Source of the DNA: JANQEU01 sp965601455
GTDB taxonomy: Bacteria > Bacteroidota > Bacteroidia > Cytophagales > Cyclobacteriaceae
DNA length: 64,000 nt
Reading direction: 5' to 3'
NCBI GenBank assembly: GCA_965601455.1
Contig: OZ271831.1
Span: forward strand, 2,852,001-2,916,000
Shown here: in pieces, positions 50,340 through 60,342 of the stretch
Layout: each line of letters begins with the position of its first letter
How positions within the stretch are numbered: position 1 is the stretch's first letter
Position numbers and translations under genes: made by a program
Notes under the pieces: generated by a model
What the model was told of the DNA's origin: nothing
What the model saw: only the letters and a program-made list of their open reading frames with translations
Database searches by the model: none

Positions 50340-52574
50340 CTAAAGATTCAACCAGTAGTTTAGCTTCAAGACAATCGCTCTGTTCTTTGGACCCCAGGAT
50401 TCAACAAAGTAATTATCTGTATACACGAGGAAGAAATCTGACATGGGTTTGTAGCGCCACTGCAAACGACTGTTGATATTGAAATTGTCGGTCTGCGTAT
50501 TGTATTGGAAGAAGGTAGTCCAAAATATATTTCTTGTGAAATTGATTTCAGCTCGTGGACCAATTAATAATAAGCGCACATCGCCATAAGCATCTGGAAA
50601 ATCCAGGTCATTCCTAACAAAGTTCATGGCGAAGTTTCCCCAGGGTTGTATTCGATAATTCACCTCTGCCCTATATTGGATTCTCGTTCCATTATAAAAA
50701 CCACCGTATTCTGTACCAAATTCCGCAAAAATTATCCGTCGTCTGTCCGTTCTATACCGGATTCCTCCAAAATTAAATCTGTATCGATCAGTTGGCAGAG
50801 GTTCTGAGTCACTGGTAAAAGAAAATGGATAAAGTAGACCTGCATCCTGGTGACTTCCTTCAATGGTAAGTTGGCTGGTGTTACTAAAGCTTAGCTCATA
50901 TCCAGCTGTTACAATGGTCTGAATAAAATCACCAAAAACTGTGAAATTATTAACAATGTTCGCCCGGAAAGTGTGTTGATTAATTCTTGGATTATCAGGA
51001 TAAATATTGTAGTTAATCCGTCCAAAAAAATGGGTGAAACCGATTAGGTAGGACGTGTCAGCCTCCGCATCGTAGTGTTCCTGTCGAGGTAGAAAACCCA
51101 TATCAGCACGATAATCGTGACCCACTTCTGCATAGTTGGCGTAAAAACCAAATTCGCGACCAGCGTAGCCTGTGCCGATATTAAAAAAGTAATTTTCATC
51201 GGTCAAACCTTCTGTCTGAGATAAACCGTATCCCGTAAATGCTCTCCATTTTCCATCCATCGACTGAAATGATGCCTGGCCACCGCCGATTCGATTGTAG
51301 TTTTCATTCGCCATCTCACCACCAACAAAACCCTGACGATTATGAAAATACCCCTTTACCACCGTTCTACCGAAAATTCGTTGGTGCATGGCAAATGATG
51401 TGTAGTTATTTCCCGGAGAGGTTGTTTCACCGGTTTGCATGGTCATAAGACCCAGCCGTAAATCTTTATTTACATTTCCACTTAGACGGGCACCAAAAAG
51501 TATTGGCAAGGTATTCCCCTGTTCATCAAGCCCAATTCTCCTTGAAAAAAAAGGACGAATTGGAGGTATTCCGAAATCACTAAAAACATCACTGTTTTCC
51601 AGAAAGAATAGCCTTCTTTCCGGAAAACGTATATTAAATGTCGTCAAATTCGTCACTTGTACATCCACTTCAACCTGAGAAAAATCGGGATTGACAGTTA
51701 GGTCCAGGTTCATTCCTGAACTCACTGCCACCTTCGCATCCATACCTACCTGTCCTTCCTGACCCCAGCTTTCATTGGCATCTCTATTCTCTGAACCAGA
51801 ACCCAGCAAATAGGGTACTACAGAAACATTGCTGTTTGATTTCAATGGAGTTTCGTCCCAAACCAAGGCCCCTGTAAAACCTAGATCTACGCTTCTGAAT
51901 TGAACTGGAACTGGAGACCATGAATGATAGCTGTTGTTAGACATATCCGCACGGACAAAGTTGATACCCCAAATGCGTTTATTCCCATATCGCAATGATT
52001 TGAAAGGAATAGCCATTTCTGCTACCCAATGATCTTCGTGCTTTGTAACCTCAGTATACCACTTGTTGTCCCAAGCACGATTAAGCCCGCTTGAATTTGA
52101 TCCTCGTGTTCCGGTCTGACCCGTGATAAGTGATTCCGTTTGAACCCCGTTTGGATTAGTCCCGAAAACAAATCCATTTGTTCTTTGATTTACTGGATCC
52201 AGAACAATCGCAAAAGCATCTCCCCGAAAGAACTGTGGATTATCCCTTCTTAGTGATTGTACAATATAGGGAGAAGGTCCTTTACAAACAGCGGCTACAT
52301 AAATGAACTCGTCATCATACGTCATTTGGACCTCCGTCTGAACATTGGGTTCGGCCATGCGATCGTCGATGGGGAAGCTCATCCAGAAGTCCGATATCCT
52401 CTGGGCATTTTGCCATATGTCCTCATCCAGCACACCATCCACAACGACCTGCTCAGATGTACGTACAATGGACAGTTGATAGGATTCCTGCGGATCACCA
52501 TCACGGTTTCCATGACCAACGGCGAAGTACGGCGATATAAATAACAATAAGACAACTACAATAAGCAGTCGCAT
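50340..52574 (-). CDS. DUF5916 (CBM9-like) outer-membrane-associated protein
   Basis: 744 residues from ATG 52574 with a signal peptide (MRLLIVVVLLLFISPYFAVG); an in-frame GTG 24 bases upstream would spoil it. An N-terminal CBM9-like domain (about 45-200, VDGVLDEDIWQNAQRISDFW) and a long C-terminal DUF5916 part (FPERRLFFLENSDVFSDFG and strand-rich repeats) that looks like an outer-membrane barrel. Families of this type sit beside carbohydrate hydrolases; the sugar or peptide ligand is unknown. No operon partners. Confidence 0.82.
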   Translation of the reverse strand: MRLLIVVVLLLFISPYFAVGHGNRDGDPQESYQLSIVRTSEQVVVDGVLDEDIWQNAQRISDFWMSFPIDDRMAEPNVQTEVQMTYDDEFIYVAAVCKGPSPYIVQSLRRDNPQFFRGDAFAIVLDPVNQRTNGFVFGTNPNGVQTESLITGQTGTRGSNSSGLNRAWDNKWYTEVTKHEDHWVAEMAIPFKSLRYGNKRIWGINFVRADMSNNSYHSWSPVPVQFRSVDLGFTGALVWDETPLKSNSNVSVVPYLLGSGSENRDANESWGQEGQVGMDAKVAVSSGMNLDLTVNPDFSQVEVDVQVTNLTTFNIRFPERRLFFLENSDVFSDFGIPPIRPFFSRRIGLDEQGNTLPILFGARLSGNVNKDLRLGLMTMQTGETTSPGNNYTSFAMHQRIFGRTVVKGYFHNRQGFVGGEMANENYNRIGGGQASFQSMDGKWRAFTGYGLSQTEGLTDENYFFNIGTGYAGREFGFYANYAEVGHDYRADMGFLPRQEHYDAEADTSYLIGFTHFFGRINYNIYPDNPRINQHTFRANIVNNFTVFGDFIQTIVTAGYELSFSNTSQLTIEGSHQDAGLLYPFSFTSDSEPLPTDRYRFNFGGIRYRTDRRRIIFAEFGTEYGGFYNGTRIQYRAEVNYRIQPWGNFAMNFVRNDLDFPDAYGDVRLLLIGPRAEINFTRNIFWTTFFQYNTQTDNFNINSRLQWRYKPMSDFFLVYTDNYFVESWGPKNRAIVLKLNYWLNL

Positions 52575-52597
52575 AGATAGTTTGAAGGGTTGAGGCA

Positions 52598-52605
52598 CAA
52601 AAATA
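52598..52605 (-). promoter_or_regulatory. -7 promoter element of the DUF5916 gene
   Basis: TATTTTTG on the minus strand, an exact TAnnTTTG match 23 bases upstream of ATG 52574; it overlaps the alternative GTG start and so argues for the ATG. Confidence 0.5.
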
Positions 52606-52683
52606 CGGTATGTGGAGGTAGACTAATAAATCTTTCCACAGGGCCGGAAAATTCGTGTGTGATCGGTAATTTTTAGCTAGTTA

Positions 52684-53349
52684 CTAGCTTTTTATGATCC
52701 TTCCGTCTTCCAATTGAATGATATGATCCCCATATCCAGCGAATTTTTCATTATGCGTCACCTGGATAATGGTCATCCCTTCGTTGTTGAGCTGCTTCAG
52801 AATATCCATTACTTCTTCACCTTGTGATGAGTGAAGATTTCCAGTGGGTTCATCTGCTAAAAGCAGTTTAGGTTTACCTATTATCGCACGGGCCACACCC
52901 ACCAACTGTTGTTGTCCACCGGAAAGCTGTTCAGGAAATAAATCTTTCTTAGCCACCATTTGAAATCTATCTAGCATCTCAGCCACCATACTGGATCTCT
53001 CCTTTCTCTTCACGCCTCTATATAAAAGTGGAGTTTCGATGTTTTCATAAACGGTGAGTTCATCAATCAGGTGGTAGGCCTGAAAAATAAAACCAATGTG
53101 CTCCTTGTGTATTTTTGATGTGCGTCTTTCATTGAACTTGTGAACAGGCTCATCCAGGAAGAAATATTCTCCTGCACTTTGTCTGTCCAGCATCCCAATA
53201 ATGTTAAGAAGGGTTGATTTACCCGAACCTGAAGGTCCCATGATGCTCACAAACTCACCTTCCTTAACTTCCATGTTAATGTCCTTGAGAATAAATATGC
53301 GCTGATATTTCGATTCTATGTATTTGTCAACGTTTGTGAGTTGGATCAT
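52684..53349 (-). CDS. ABC transporter ATPase, MacB/LolD type
   Basis: 221 residues. Walker A GPSGSGKST (38-46), signature LSGGQQQ (142-148) followed by Leu149 where most family members have Arg, Walker B LLLADEP (162-168) and switch His in THNEKF. The size and FNERRTSKIHKEHIGFIFQAY loop fit MacB/LolD ATPases. No permease is adjacent; a MacB-type permease lies 17 kb away on the same strand, so pairing is only possible. No gene is seen in the 177 bases upstream (53350-53526). Confidence 0.9.
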   Translation of the reverse strand: MIQLTNVDKYIESKYQRIFILKDINMEVKEGEFVSIMGPSGSGKSTLLNIIGMLDRQSAGEYFFLDEPVHKFNERRTSKIHKEHIGFIFQAYHLIDELTVYENIETPLLYRGVKRKERSSMVAEMLDRFQMVAKKDLFPEQLSGGQQQLVGVARAIIGKPKLLLADEPTGNLHSSQGEEVMDILKQLNNEGMTIIQVTHNEKFAGYGDHIIQLEDGRIIKS

Positions 53350-53526
53350 TCGGTTTTGTTTTATGTCTTAATAGTGTCAATTATAGACAGAAATGGTCAA
53401 AGGACGTACCAATAATTGCAATTAATTGGCTTTCAATTTCTTACAGAATTCGTGACCTTCAAAACTGTTCGTTTTCGACCATAAAAGTGTGCCATATTTC
53501 CCATTTTTCTTGTCAAAAATCAATTT

Positions 53527-54771
53527 TCAGGGTGATACACCCTGCATCAATAATCCACATATATAGGCACCATAGGTTCCTAGTGCGTAACCACATACAG
53601 CGAGTAATACTCCAACGGGTGCCAGCGATGGATGAAAATAGGAAGCTACAACCGGAGCGGAAGCCGCCCCTCCCACATTTGCCTGACTACCAACAGCGAC
53701 AAAGAAGTAAGGTGCATTGATTAACCTGGCCACAGAGAACATGAGGAGTACATGGAAAAGCATCCATACGATACCCACGAGAAACAGACCGGGATTATCA
53801 AAAATGGCTAAGACATTCATGTTCATTCCAATCGTAGCTACCAACACATGAATGAAGACACCCCCGATTTTGGAGGCACCAATCCCTTCGAGCTCACGAG
53901 CTTTTGTGAAGGACAAAATGACCCCAAGTGTAGTTGCTACCACAACCAGCCAGAAAAATCCAGAGAGCAAACTGTATTTCTCCAAACCCGGAAAGTTGGA
54001 TGTAAGAAACGGCACAATCAGATCACTGGCCCAATGCGCAAATCCAGTACATAAAAACCCAACTCCAAGCACAAGTATTAGATCTGACATCGTTGGATTC
54101 TTCATTATACTAAGCTGATAAGCCTCCATTTTGTTCTTTAGCGTCTCAATGGCAGAATCATCCGCTTTTAGTTTTTCATTGATCCATTTATTCCTTCCTA
54201 TTCCTATCATAAGAATGGCTAACCAGGTATTCCCAATAATGATATCAACTGCCACCATTCTTGAAAACAGATCACCATTGACTTCAAATACTTCTTTCAT
54301 TGCCGCCTGATTGGCTCCTCCACCAATCCAGGAACCTGCAACCGTTGTCAAACCTCGCCATACCTCATTTGGAGGAGGAGCTGAAATTACGTCCGGAGCG
54401 ACTAAAGAAAAGAGTAGGATCGCCAGTGGACCCCCGAACATGATTCCAACACTACCGGTGAAGAACATGATCAGGGCTTTTGGTCCCAACTTTGCCAGTT
54501 CTTTCAGGTCAACGCTGATGGTTAACAAGACAAGGCATGCCGGAAGAAGGTATCTTGAAGCCATGAAATACAGCCGTGATTCGGATGGATCAATAATGCC
54601 AAATGTGGATAGAAGAGATGGGAGGAAATAACACATTAGAATCGTTGGTACCACCCCATAGAATTTTTTCCAAAATCCGGTTTCACTTCTTGCTGTGATA
54701 AAAACAAAGGCCAGCATGGCCATGAGAATTCCGAATATTACCGCATCGTTGGTAATCAATGGTTCATTCAT
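53527..54771 (-). CDS. DUF819 family integral membrane protein
   Basis: 414 residues with about 10-11 transmembrane helices, matching DUF819, an uncharacterised family of predicted permeases. GGGANQAAMKEVF, NVGGAASAPVVASYFHPSLA and GNTWLAILMIGIGRNKW are family-conserved segments; the second half repeats the first, suggesting an inverted-repeat transporter fold. Its ATG overlaps the Nudix stop by four bases, so cotranscribed with it. Substrate unknown. Confidence 0.85.
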   Translation of the reverse strand: MNEPLITNDAVIFGILMAMLAFVFITARSETGFWKKFYGVVPTILMCYFLPSLLSTFGIIDPSESRLYFMASRYLLPACLVLLTISVDLKELAKLGPKALIMFFTGSVGIMFGGPLAILLFSLVAPDVISAPPPNEVWRGLTTVAGSWIGGGANQAAMKEVFEVNGDLFSRMVAVDIIIGNTWLAILMIGIGRNKWINEKLKADDSAIETLKNKMEAYQLSIMKNPTMSDLILVLGVGFLCTGFAHWASDLIVPFLTSNFPGLEKYSLLSGFFWLVVVATTLGVILSFTKARELEGIGASKIGGVFIHVLVATIGMNMNVLAIFDNPGLFLVGIVWMLFHVLLMFSVARLINAPYFFVAVGSQANVGGAASAPVVASYFHPSLAPVGVLLAVCGYALGTYGAYICGLLMQGVSP

Positions 54772-55397
54772 ATGTCTTCTATTACTGAAACTAGCTCACT
54801 AAGCATCATTGCCGTGGCTCCCCAAATAAACTGGGAAGATACGTCAAAATAGGGTGCAATGAGTGAGCGTTCCCTGATTGTAATTTCCTTTTCTTTTCTA
54901 TTGTTTGGTTTGAGAAAATGGTCAAGTTCTACTTCTATGACTTCATCGACCTCTTTTTCATCTGGTATAAATGATGGCTTGTATTTTATATGCCCAACAA
55001 CCGGTAAAACTTGGTAGTTACTAGCTCCTACGAAAAAAGAACTGAGATTTCCTAAAACGGAAACGTCAGAACCTTGAATGCCTATTTCTTCTTCAGCCTC
55101 CCGAATGGCCGTATGAAATAAATCGTGGTCCTCTTTTTCTCGTTTACCTCCTGGAAGTCCAATCTGACCTCCATGAACACCGTCATATTGAGCCCTCCGA
55201 ATAACAGGAAACATCCATCGGTCTTCGTGCTGGTAGAAAAGGATAAGCACTCCTCCTTCACGTTTACCAGGACGTTCCTGAAAATCTATTCTTCCTCCCT
55301 CCGGCAGGCGAGCTTTCATTTGATCATGAGCGACAGTTCCTGGTAATGGCCTTGTCAATCTTGATTTTAATCGTTCAAGAAATTCCTCTTCTCCCAT
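54768..55397 (-). CDS. CoA pyrophosphatase-type Nudix hydrolase
   Basis: 209 residues. Nudix box LPGGKREKEDHDLFHTAIREAEEEIG (about residues 97-121) is of the extended CoA-pyrophosphatase form with the preceding IRRAQYDGVHGGQIG. It probably hydrolyses CoA or oxidised CoA to phosphopantetheine plus ADP. Starts divergently from the membrane-protein gene across 69 bases and overlaps the DUF819 gene. A substrate test would be needed to separate CoA from other nucleotides. Confidence 0.87.
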   Translation of the reverse strand: MGEEEFLERLKSRLTRPLPGTVAHDQMKARLPEGGRIDFQERPGKREGGVLILFYQHEDRWMFPVIRRAQYDGVHGGQIGLPGGKREKEDHDLFHTAIREAEEEIGIQGSDVSVLGNLSSFFVGASNYQVLPVVGHIKYKPSFIPDEKEVDEVIEVELDHFLKPNNRKEKEITIRERSLIAPYFDVSSQFIWGATAMMLSELVSVIEDI

Positions 55398-55466
55398 TTA
55401 TTCCAAAAATATCCATTTATTTATTTTCAATAATTGTAAATTGTCTTAACTACAATCCGCTTGTTA

Positions 55467-56201
55467 ATGGAAGACCTGCCACAATACATAAGTATTACTT
55501 TCATAGCCGTCGTACTCGCTTCCCTGGGATTTCTCTTCTATGCTTTGCATCGAGCAGTGTCAAACGATAAGGATTTCACTCCGACCATGGTAATTACCTT
55601 CATCGTCGTTTGGTTATTCATTCTTAGCACCATGACGTTCAGTGGTTTTTTCGAAGATTTTAAATCCAGGCCACCTCGACTATTTCTAATCATTCTTCCT
55701 TCCTTGATCGCCATTCTCATTGTTACCATCAATAAGAATACCAGGGCTTACCTTCTTAGAATGCCTTTGACAACACTCACGTACATTCATATCGTACGTG
55801 TACCCGTGGAAATTGTCTTGTGGTGGTTGGCTCAAAACCAACTGGTACCGGTGGCATTAACATTTGAAGGCAGTAATTACGATATCCTATCCGGCCTTTC
55901 TGCTCCTTTTGCGGGATTATTTTTTGTCGGGTTACGCAGCAAAAGTAGAATCGGAGCACTGGTCTGGAATGTCATCTGCCTTATTCTGCTATTCAATGTC
56001 GTAATACGGGCCATCATAGCCACTCCATATTTTTATAATTCAGAAGTCTTTGAAGTACCTAACCTAGCGGTTTTCGTATTCCCTTTTGTACTCTTACCAG
56101 GATTTGTAGTACCTGTTGTTCTTTTTAGCCATGTGGTTTCCATGATAAACCTTCTGCGACCTCATGAGGAAGAAGAAGAAATTTATGAGGAGCATGCCTG
56201 A
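55467..56201 (+). CDS. Multi-pass membrane protein
   Basis: 244 residues from ATG 55467 (a TTG six bases earlier is possible). About seven hydrophobic helices, with a conserved-looking central block LTYIHIVRVPVEIVLWWLAQ and GLSAPFAGLFFVG, and an acidic C-terminal tail of Glu residues. No family recognised. Its 3' end overlaps the convergent TPR gene by 19 bases. Confidence 0.7.
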   Translation: MEDLPQYISITFIAVVLASLGFLFYALHRAVSNDKDFTPTMVITFIVVWLFILSTMTFSGFFEDFKSRPPRLFLIILPSLIAILIVTINKNTRAYLLRMPLTTLTYIHIVRVPVEIVLWWLAQNQLVPVALTFEGSNYDILSGLSAPFAGLFFVGLRSKSRIGALVWNVICLILLFNVVIRAIIATPYFYNSEVFEVPNLAVFVFPFVLLPGFVVPVVLFSHVVSMINLLRPHEEEEEIYEEHA

Positions 56202-57205
56202 GTAGCGCGGATTTGACTTCTTGATTCCCCTTTTTCTTTACCCTTTCTCCATTCTTCACACGCCCTAGCCGTGTTTCCTGCGGCCCAATAAGCTTCTCCG
56301 AGGTAGAAATGAGCATTTTCCACGAATGAATTGGTGGTCTCTTCCATATACCTAACCGCCTGATCATAATCTCCTACTCTTAAGAAGTAGATACCCTTAT
56401 TCCTATAAGCCCATAAGTTCTCAGGGTCAAGAACGATACTTCGATTGATGTCCTCAATGGCAAGGTCAAGGGAATCCATGTTTAAATAAGTAAAACCGCG
56501 ATTGTTTAAGAAATAGGGATCCATGGGGTGAATCTCCAATGCAAGATTGATAAAACTCAATGCCTGCAGATAATCACCTCTATCATTATAAATCTGATTG
56601 AGGGTGTTATAAGCCTCCCCGTGATGATCGCCTTGTTCAATAACCTCATTCAAGATCTTTTCAGAGAGCTCAGGATTCTCAAGGTAATACCATAAGGTTC
56701 CCTTATTGATTAGTGCGTCAATATTATTGGGATCGACCTCCATTACACGATCAAAAGCCTCAATGGCCGATTTGTACTTTCGCATCTGGGTAAAAACAAG
56801 ACCTTTGCCAAAATATCCAATGATCGAATCGGGAAACGCTTCTATCAGTAGATCGTAGTCATCAAGGCTTTTATCGTATCTCCCAGATTCTTCATAGGCT
56901 TGAGCTCGGTTCTGAATACTCTCCCAGTACTCCGGATCAATCGCAATTGCTACGTTATAATCCTGAACTGCCTCCGCAGGTCTTCCCAACCTACTTTTTG
57001 CAACTCCACGATTGTTGTAGGCTTTTGAGAAATCAGGGAATTCCTTAATGATTGCGTCATACAACTGCAGTGATTGCTCCAGTCGATTGGTGTTGAGTAA
57101 TTCGTTTGCTTCGATGAGTAGTCTCTCTCTTCTCTGTATATCACTTTCACAACCGAGAAGACCACAGAAAAGAAGTATAATTAATGCGTACCTGCCTTCC
57201 TTCAA
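56183..57205 (-). CDS. TPR lipoprotein
   Basis: 340 residues. Lipoprotein signal with Cys19 in GLLGCES, then about eight to nine TPR repeats of the 34-residue type (ELLNTNRLEQSLQLYDAIIKEFPDFSKAYNNRGVAKSRLG-like pattern repeated from about residue 35 to 325). Protein-protein interaction scaffold, membrane anchored. Nine bases behind the thioredoxin gene, so in an operon with it. Partner unknown. Confidence 0.85.
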   Translation of the reverse strand: MKEGRYALIILLFCGLLGCESDIQRRERLLIEANELLNTNRLEQSLQLYDAIIKEFPDFSKAYNNRGVAKSRLGRPAEAVQDYNVAIAIDPEYWESIQNRAQAYEESGRYDKSLDDYDLLIEAFPDSIIGYFGKGLVFTQMRKYKSAIEAFDRVMEVDPNNIDALINKGTLWYYLENPELSEKILNEVIEQGDHHGEAYNTLNQIYNDRGDYLQALSFINLALEIHPMDPYFLNNRGFTYLNMDSLDLAIEDINRSIVLDPENLWAYRNKGIYFLRVGDYDQAVRYMEETTNSFVENAHFYLGEAYWAAGNTARACEEWRKGKEKGESRSQIRATQACSS

Positions 57206-57214
57206 TTCAGTCTT

Positions 57215-57754
57215 TTAGAGAGAGCTTTTGTAATTCTGCTGATATTCCTCCCAAGGTGTATCCTTGTATCGCCCTTCTCCGATATACTTTGAGATAGTGT
57301 CGAAAGTTTTCGCATCCAGGTATCCGGGAATCGGTTGTATGATCATCAGGTTCTCATCCATGAAAACAGTAGTTGGATAGCTTAATTGATTTCTGGTTAA
57401 CGCTGCCGCTAACTCGTGGTACCCCCTTTTGCCCGAGGCTACGAATTTGAGGGTATGACCATTAAATTGAACGTCTGCTTTCTGTTCGGCATTGAATTTT
57501 ACAGCATAGAACGTATCATTTATGTAATCGACAATTTCTTGCTTTGAATACGTATCGCGATCCATTTTCTTGCACCACCCGCACCAATCAGTGTAAAGAT
57601 CAATAAGGATCTTCTTGGGTTGTTGTTGATTCAATGAAACTGCCTCCTCGAAAGTGACCCAGTTTATTTCAGCATTAGGCTTCTCTTCAGGGCCTTTTGA
57701 TCCTGAAAGCAGAACAACGGTGATAAGAAGAATGATGATCCTTGAATGCTTCAT
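57215..57754 (-). CDS. Thioredoxin-fold exported protein
   Basis: 179 residues with a signal peptide or anchor (about 1-17) and a thioredoxin-like domain with WCGWC (Cys58, Cys61) in YTDWCGWCKKMD. The GKRGYHELAAALT and SYPTTVFMDENL segments place it in the DUF255-like/thioredoxin_7 type of periplasmic thiol proteins. Next to the TPR lipoprotein gene, probable operon. Substrates unknown. Confidence 0.85.
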   Translation of the reverse strand: MKHSRIIILLITVVLLSGSKGPEEKPNAEINWVTFEEAVSLNQQQPKKILIDLYTDWCGWCKKMDRDTYSKQEIVDYINDTFYAVKFNAEQKADVQFNGHTLKFVASGKRGYHELAAALTRNQLSYPTTVFMDENLMIIQPIPGYLDAKTFDTISKYIGEGRYKDTPWEEYQQNYKSSL

Positions 57755-57891
57755 GTAACAAATTTACAAAAATTAAACCTCCTTTACGTGACTGTGGTTA
57801 CAAACAACAGACCAGTTATTAAGTGTTTGTCATTCTCACGATATAAATAACGACGGTCGGCAACAGGAATTGTCCGCTAGTTCCTCCGGAT

Positions 57892-58794
57892 TTAATCCAC
57901 CCGGAAACTAGAAACAGGTTTAAAAATCTTTTCAAACTGTGTTGGATCTTGCCAAAATTCCTCTTCATTTTCGGATGAGCCTATGATCCAACCACCTGCC
58001 TGTTGGAATGCCGAAACCTGAATTTCGTCTTGATTGGAAAAACCAAAAGTCACATTCAAATCAGGAGTCATTCCCTCCGGTCGATTAGAAAAGCTTGTAC
58101 TACTGATGAATCCGAGATCCCGTAAATAATTTGCAACTTCAGTTGAGTCAACCGGATTCTCGCCTGCATACCATCTCAAATTTGTATTTGTAAGTACCAG
58201 TGATGAATCAGGATAATTGAAGGCAATACTGGCAAGAGAGTCCAGGCCAACTCTTACGATTGTGCTGTTTCGGAAATCACTTGTATTGGTATTGACACTC
58301 ATTTTCATGAAGTTACTAGCCACGTAGGTATCAACATCTTCGTAAACCCGCACGTACGTGTAAAAAGATCTTTGGCCTTCTACCCCGAATCTTCCAAGAA
58401 CTACATCTGTGGTCACATCATCTTTCTGATATACCTTAATACGTGTACCCGTTGAATCCACCGCGAAATCTGTCCAGTTAGATTCTGACCTACCTGCTAT
58501 TCTTGAAGGTTTTATCGAGTTTAGTGTGCTAATTGTACTTCTAACCGCAGATTCATCTGCTTTCCTCTTACCTTGATCGGTGTCAACGTACCATTGATCA
58601 CCTTCCTTATATACTTTAGTTGTATTTCCGCTTTCGAGAATTTCGATTTTTGTTACATTCTCATATTCTTCCGAAACAATCTCAGCTCTTAACGACTTGC
58701 TTCTTCCCTTATTATCCGTATACCGCGAGATCAGGAATATACCGACCAAAACGGCCAATACGATCAACAATTTTGGTGTGGTTAATTTCAACAT
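57892..58794 (-). CDS. DUF4340 protein of the Gld-type ABC operon
   Basis: 300 residues: an N-terminal transmembrane helix (about 7-23) and two repeated DUF4340 units (VYKEGDQWYVDTDQGKRKAD and similar, about 35-290). In Bacteroidota such proteins follow gldG in the gldA/F/G-like operon; here the gap to gldG is 21 bases, last of four genes. Function unknown, probably an accessory to the ABC transporter. The 137 bases between it and the thioredoxin gene show nothing clear. Confidence 0.85.
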   Translation of the reverse strand: MLKLTTPKLLIVLAVLVGIFLISRYTDNKGRSKSLRAEIVSEEYENVTKIEILESGNTTKVYKEGDQWYVDTDQGKRKADESAVRSTISTLNSIKPSRIAGRSESNWTDFAVDSTGTRIKVYQKDDVTTDVVLGRFGVEGQRSFYTYVRVYEDVDTYVASNFMKMSVNTNTSDFRNSTIVRVGLDSLASIAFNYPDSSLVLTNTNLRWYAGENPVDSTEVANYLRDLGFISSTSFSNRPEGMTPDLNVTFGFSNQDEIQVSAFQQAGGWIIGSSENEEEFWQDPTQFEKIFKPVSSFRVD

Positions 58795-58815
58795 GGCTAT
58801 TTATTGTTTATAGAT

Positions 58816-60330
58816 CTACTGGTATTTCCCTTGAGCCCAGTTGTGTCTTCTTCTAGCATTAATTGATCTTCGGACGACGGCATAAATCAATATCAACAGG
58901 ATCGGTGCGAAGACATTACCATACTTTACCAGGTTTTTTGTACTGTCTTCTACAGAATCGAGTGGACGATTTGTGATTCCCTTCGTTCTTAGGTCGATCA
59001 AACCGGTATCATCCGAAAGCCAGTCGACGGCATTAGACGCAAAGTTCACGTTATCGGGATTAACCTGCTGAGCCTGCTGCCCTTCTCCATTGACCACAAA
59101 CTCTCCGTTTGAAATCACTATGATTTTACCACCACCCATTCCAATTCCTTCGACGGATGCGGCTACAACTTGCCCAGGATCTTGAAAATCATTCTCATTC
59201 CACTGACGCTGAATGTCAACATAAGCTGGTGGTCGCTGTATACCCGATAGATCTGAAGACAAGAGTAAAGGTGTGATATTTAAACTCGTATCCGACCCAA
59301 TAATCCTAATAGGATTTGTGAAAGGCAGAAGCAATGCCTCCAGACCTCCGGTTGTGGGATGCTCAGTAAAGGTGCTTATCTGAGGAAAATATGGGAATTC
59401 AACCTGACTGTTGATAGTGAAAAACCCTGAGCGCTGCTGCACGGTTACAGATGCACATTGAGCATCGATTACAAATTCATTACCAAATTCAATTCCTTTA
59501 CCGATCATCCACCTTGCTAATCCGATATCAACACCCTGGGTTAAAGCTCCTGTCTGTAGATCGCCTTTTACGTTGGCTTTAGCTAGAAATAGGTTGCCAC
59601 CATTATTTAAATAGTCATCGATCTTCTGTAAATGCTGAAATCCAATAGAATCCGATGGACTTATCCAGATTAGGCTTCGATAATACATAGGGATCGAACT
59701 GGTATCTGCCAAATTGAAAGGCTCTACATCGTAAAGGACAGTAAGCTGTTGCATTAACTGAGTGAAAGATTGGAATGACGGTTCCCCGAAACCCTGTATC
59801 ATCCCGATCTTGGGTTTGTCCTGAATGGCCAACTTCTTTATTGATGTGGTGAGGTCATACTCCATGGCAGCTCCCGGTTGAACCAGAGGAATGACTTCCT
59901 TTCTGTCTCCCATTTGAAAGGTTACTCCCATGAATGCTTGTAGTTGTTGACGTTGGTCGTTTTCAACAACGTTAATTGAAACCGGAGCGATTCCATTCTC
60001 AAATGCCTGCTGCTTTAGTTCTTCACTCTCATTTGGGTTGATGAACTCAAAAACAACATTGCCATCTGATAGATCTTCGTATTCAATCAGTTGATCCTGC
60101 AGGTCCTGTTGTACGTAGGCCAGTTGAGGAGGTAATTCAGCAGTGAAATAAGCTTTCACTGAGATGACTTCATCGAGATCCTTCAGAATTTGTTTCGTGG
60201 CATTACTTAGTGTATACCTTCTATCCTCAGTGAAATCAAGACGGAAATACAGGTTATCGGAAATGAGGTTAAGCACCACTATGATAGCGGCGATTATTCC
60301 TACTTGTGTGAAAATATTCGTTGCTTTCAT
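58816..60330 (-). CDS. gldG: GldG-like ABC transporter auxiliary protein
   Basis: 504 residues. N-terminal transmembrane helix (about 10-27), long periplasmic ABC_transp_aux domain (about 35-450) with NLISDNLYFRLDFTEDRRYTLS and PNESEELKQQAF, and a C-terminal helix (about 470-488). This matches GldG, which with GldA and GldF is needed for gliding in Flavobacterium; here the same set may serve gliding or another export role. It lies between the permease and DUF4340 genes. The gld symbol means homology, not shown function. Confidence 0.85.
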   Translation of the reverse strand: MKATNIFTQVGIIAAIIVVLNLISDNLYFRLDFTEDRRYTLSNATKQILKDLDEVISVKAYFTAELPPQLAYVQQDLQDQLIEYEDLSDGNVVFEFINPNESEELKQQAFENGIAPVSINVVENDQRQQLQAFMGVTFQMGDRKEVIPLVQPGAAMEYDLTTSIKKLAIQDKPKIGMIQGFGEPSFQSFTQLMQQLTVLYDVEPFNLADTSSIPMYYRSLIWISPSDSIGFQHLQKIDDYLNNGGNLFLAKANVKGDLQTGALTQGVDIGLARWMIGKGIEFGNEFVIDAQCASVTVQQRSGFFTINSQVEFPYFPQISTFTEHPTTGGLEALLLPFTNPIRIIGSDTSLNITPLLLSSDLSGIQRPPAYVDIQRQWNENDFQDPGQVVAASVEGIGMGGGKIIVISNGEFVVNGEGQQAQQVNPDNVNFASNAVDWLSDDTGLIDLRTKGITNRPLDSVEDSTKNLVKYGNVFAPILLILIYAVVRRSINARRRHNWAQGKYQ

Positions 60331-60342
60331 TGTACTCTTGAT

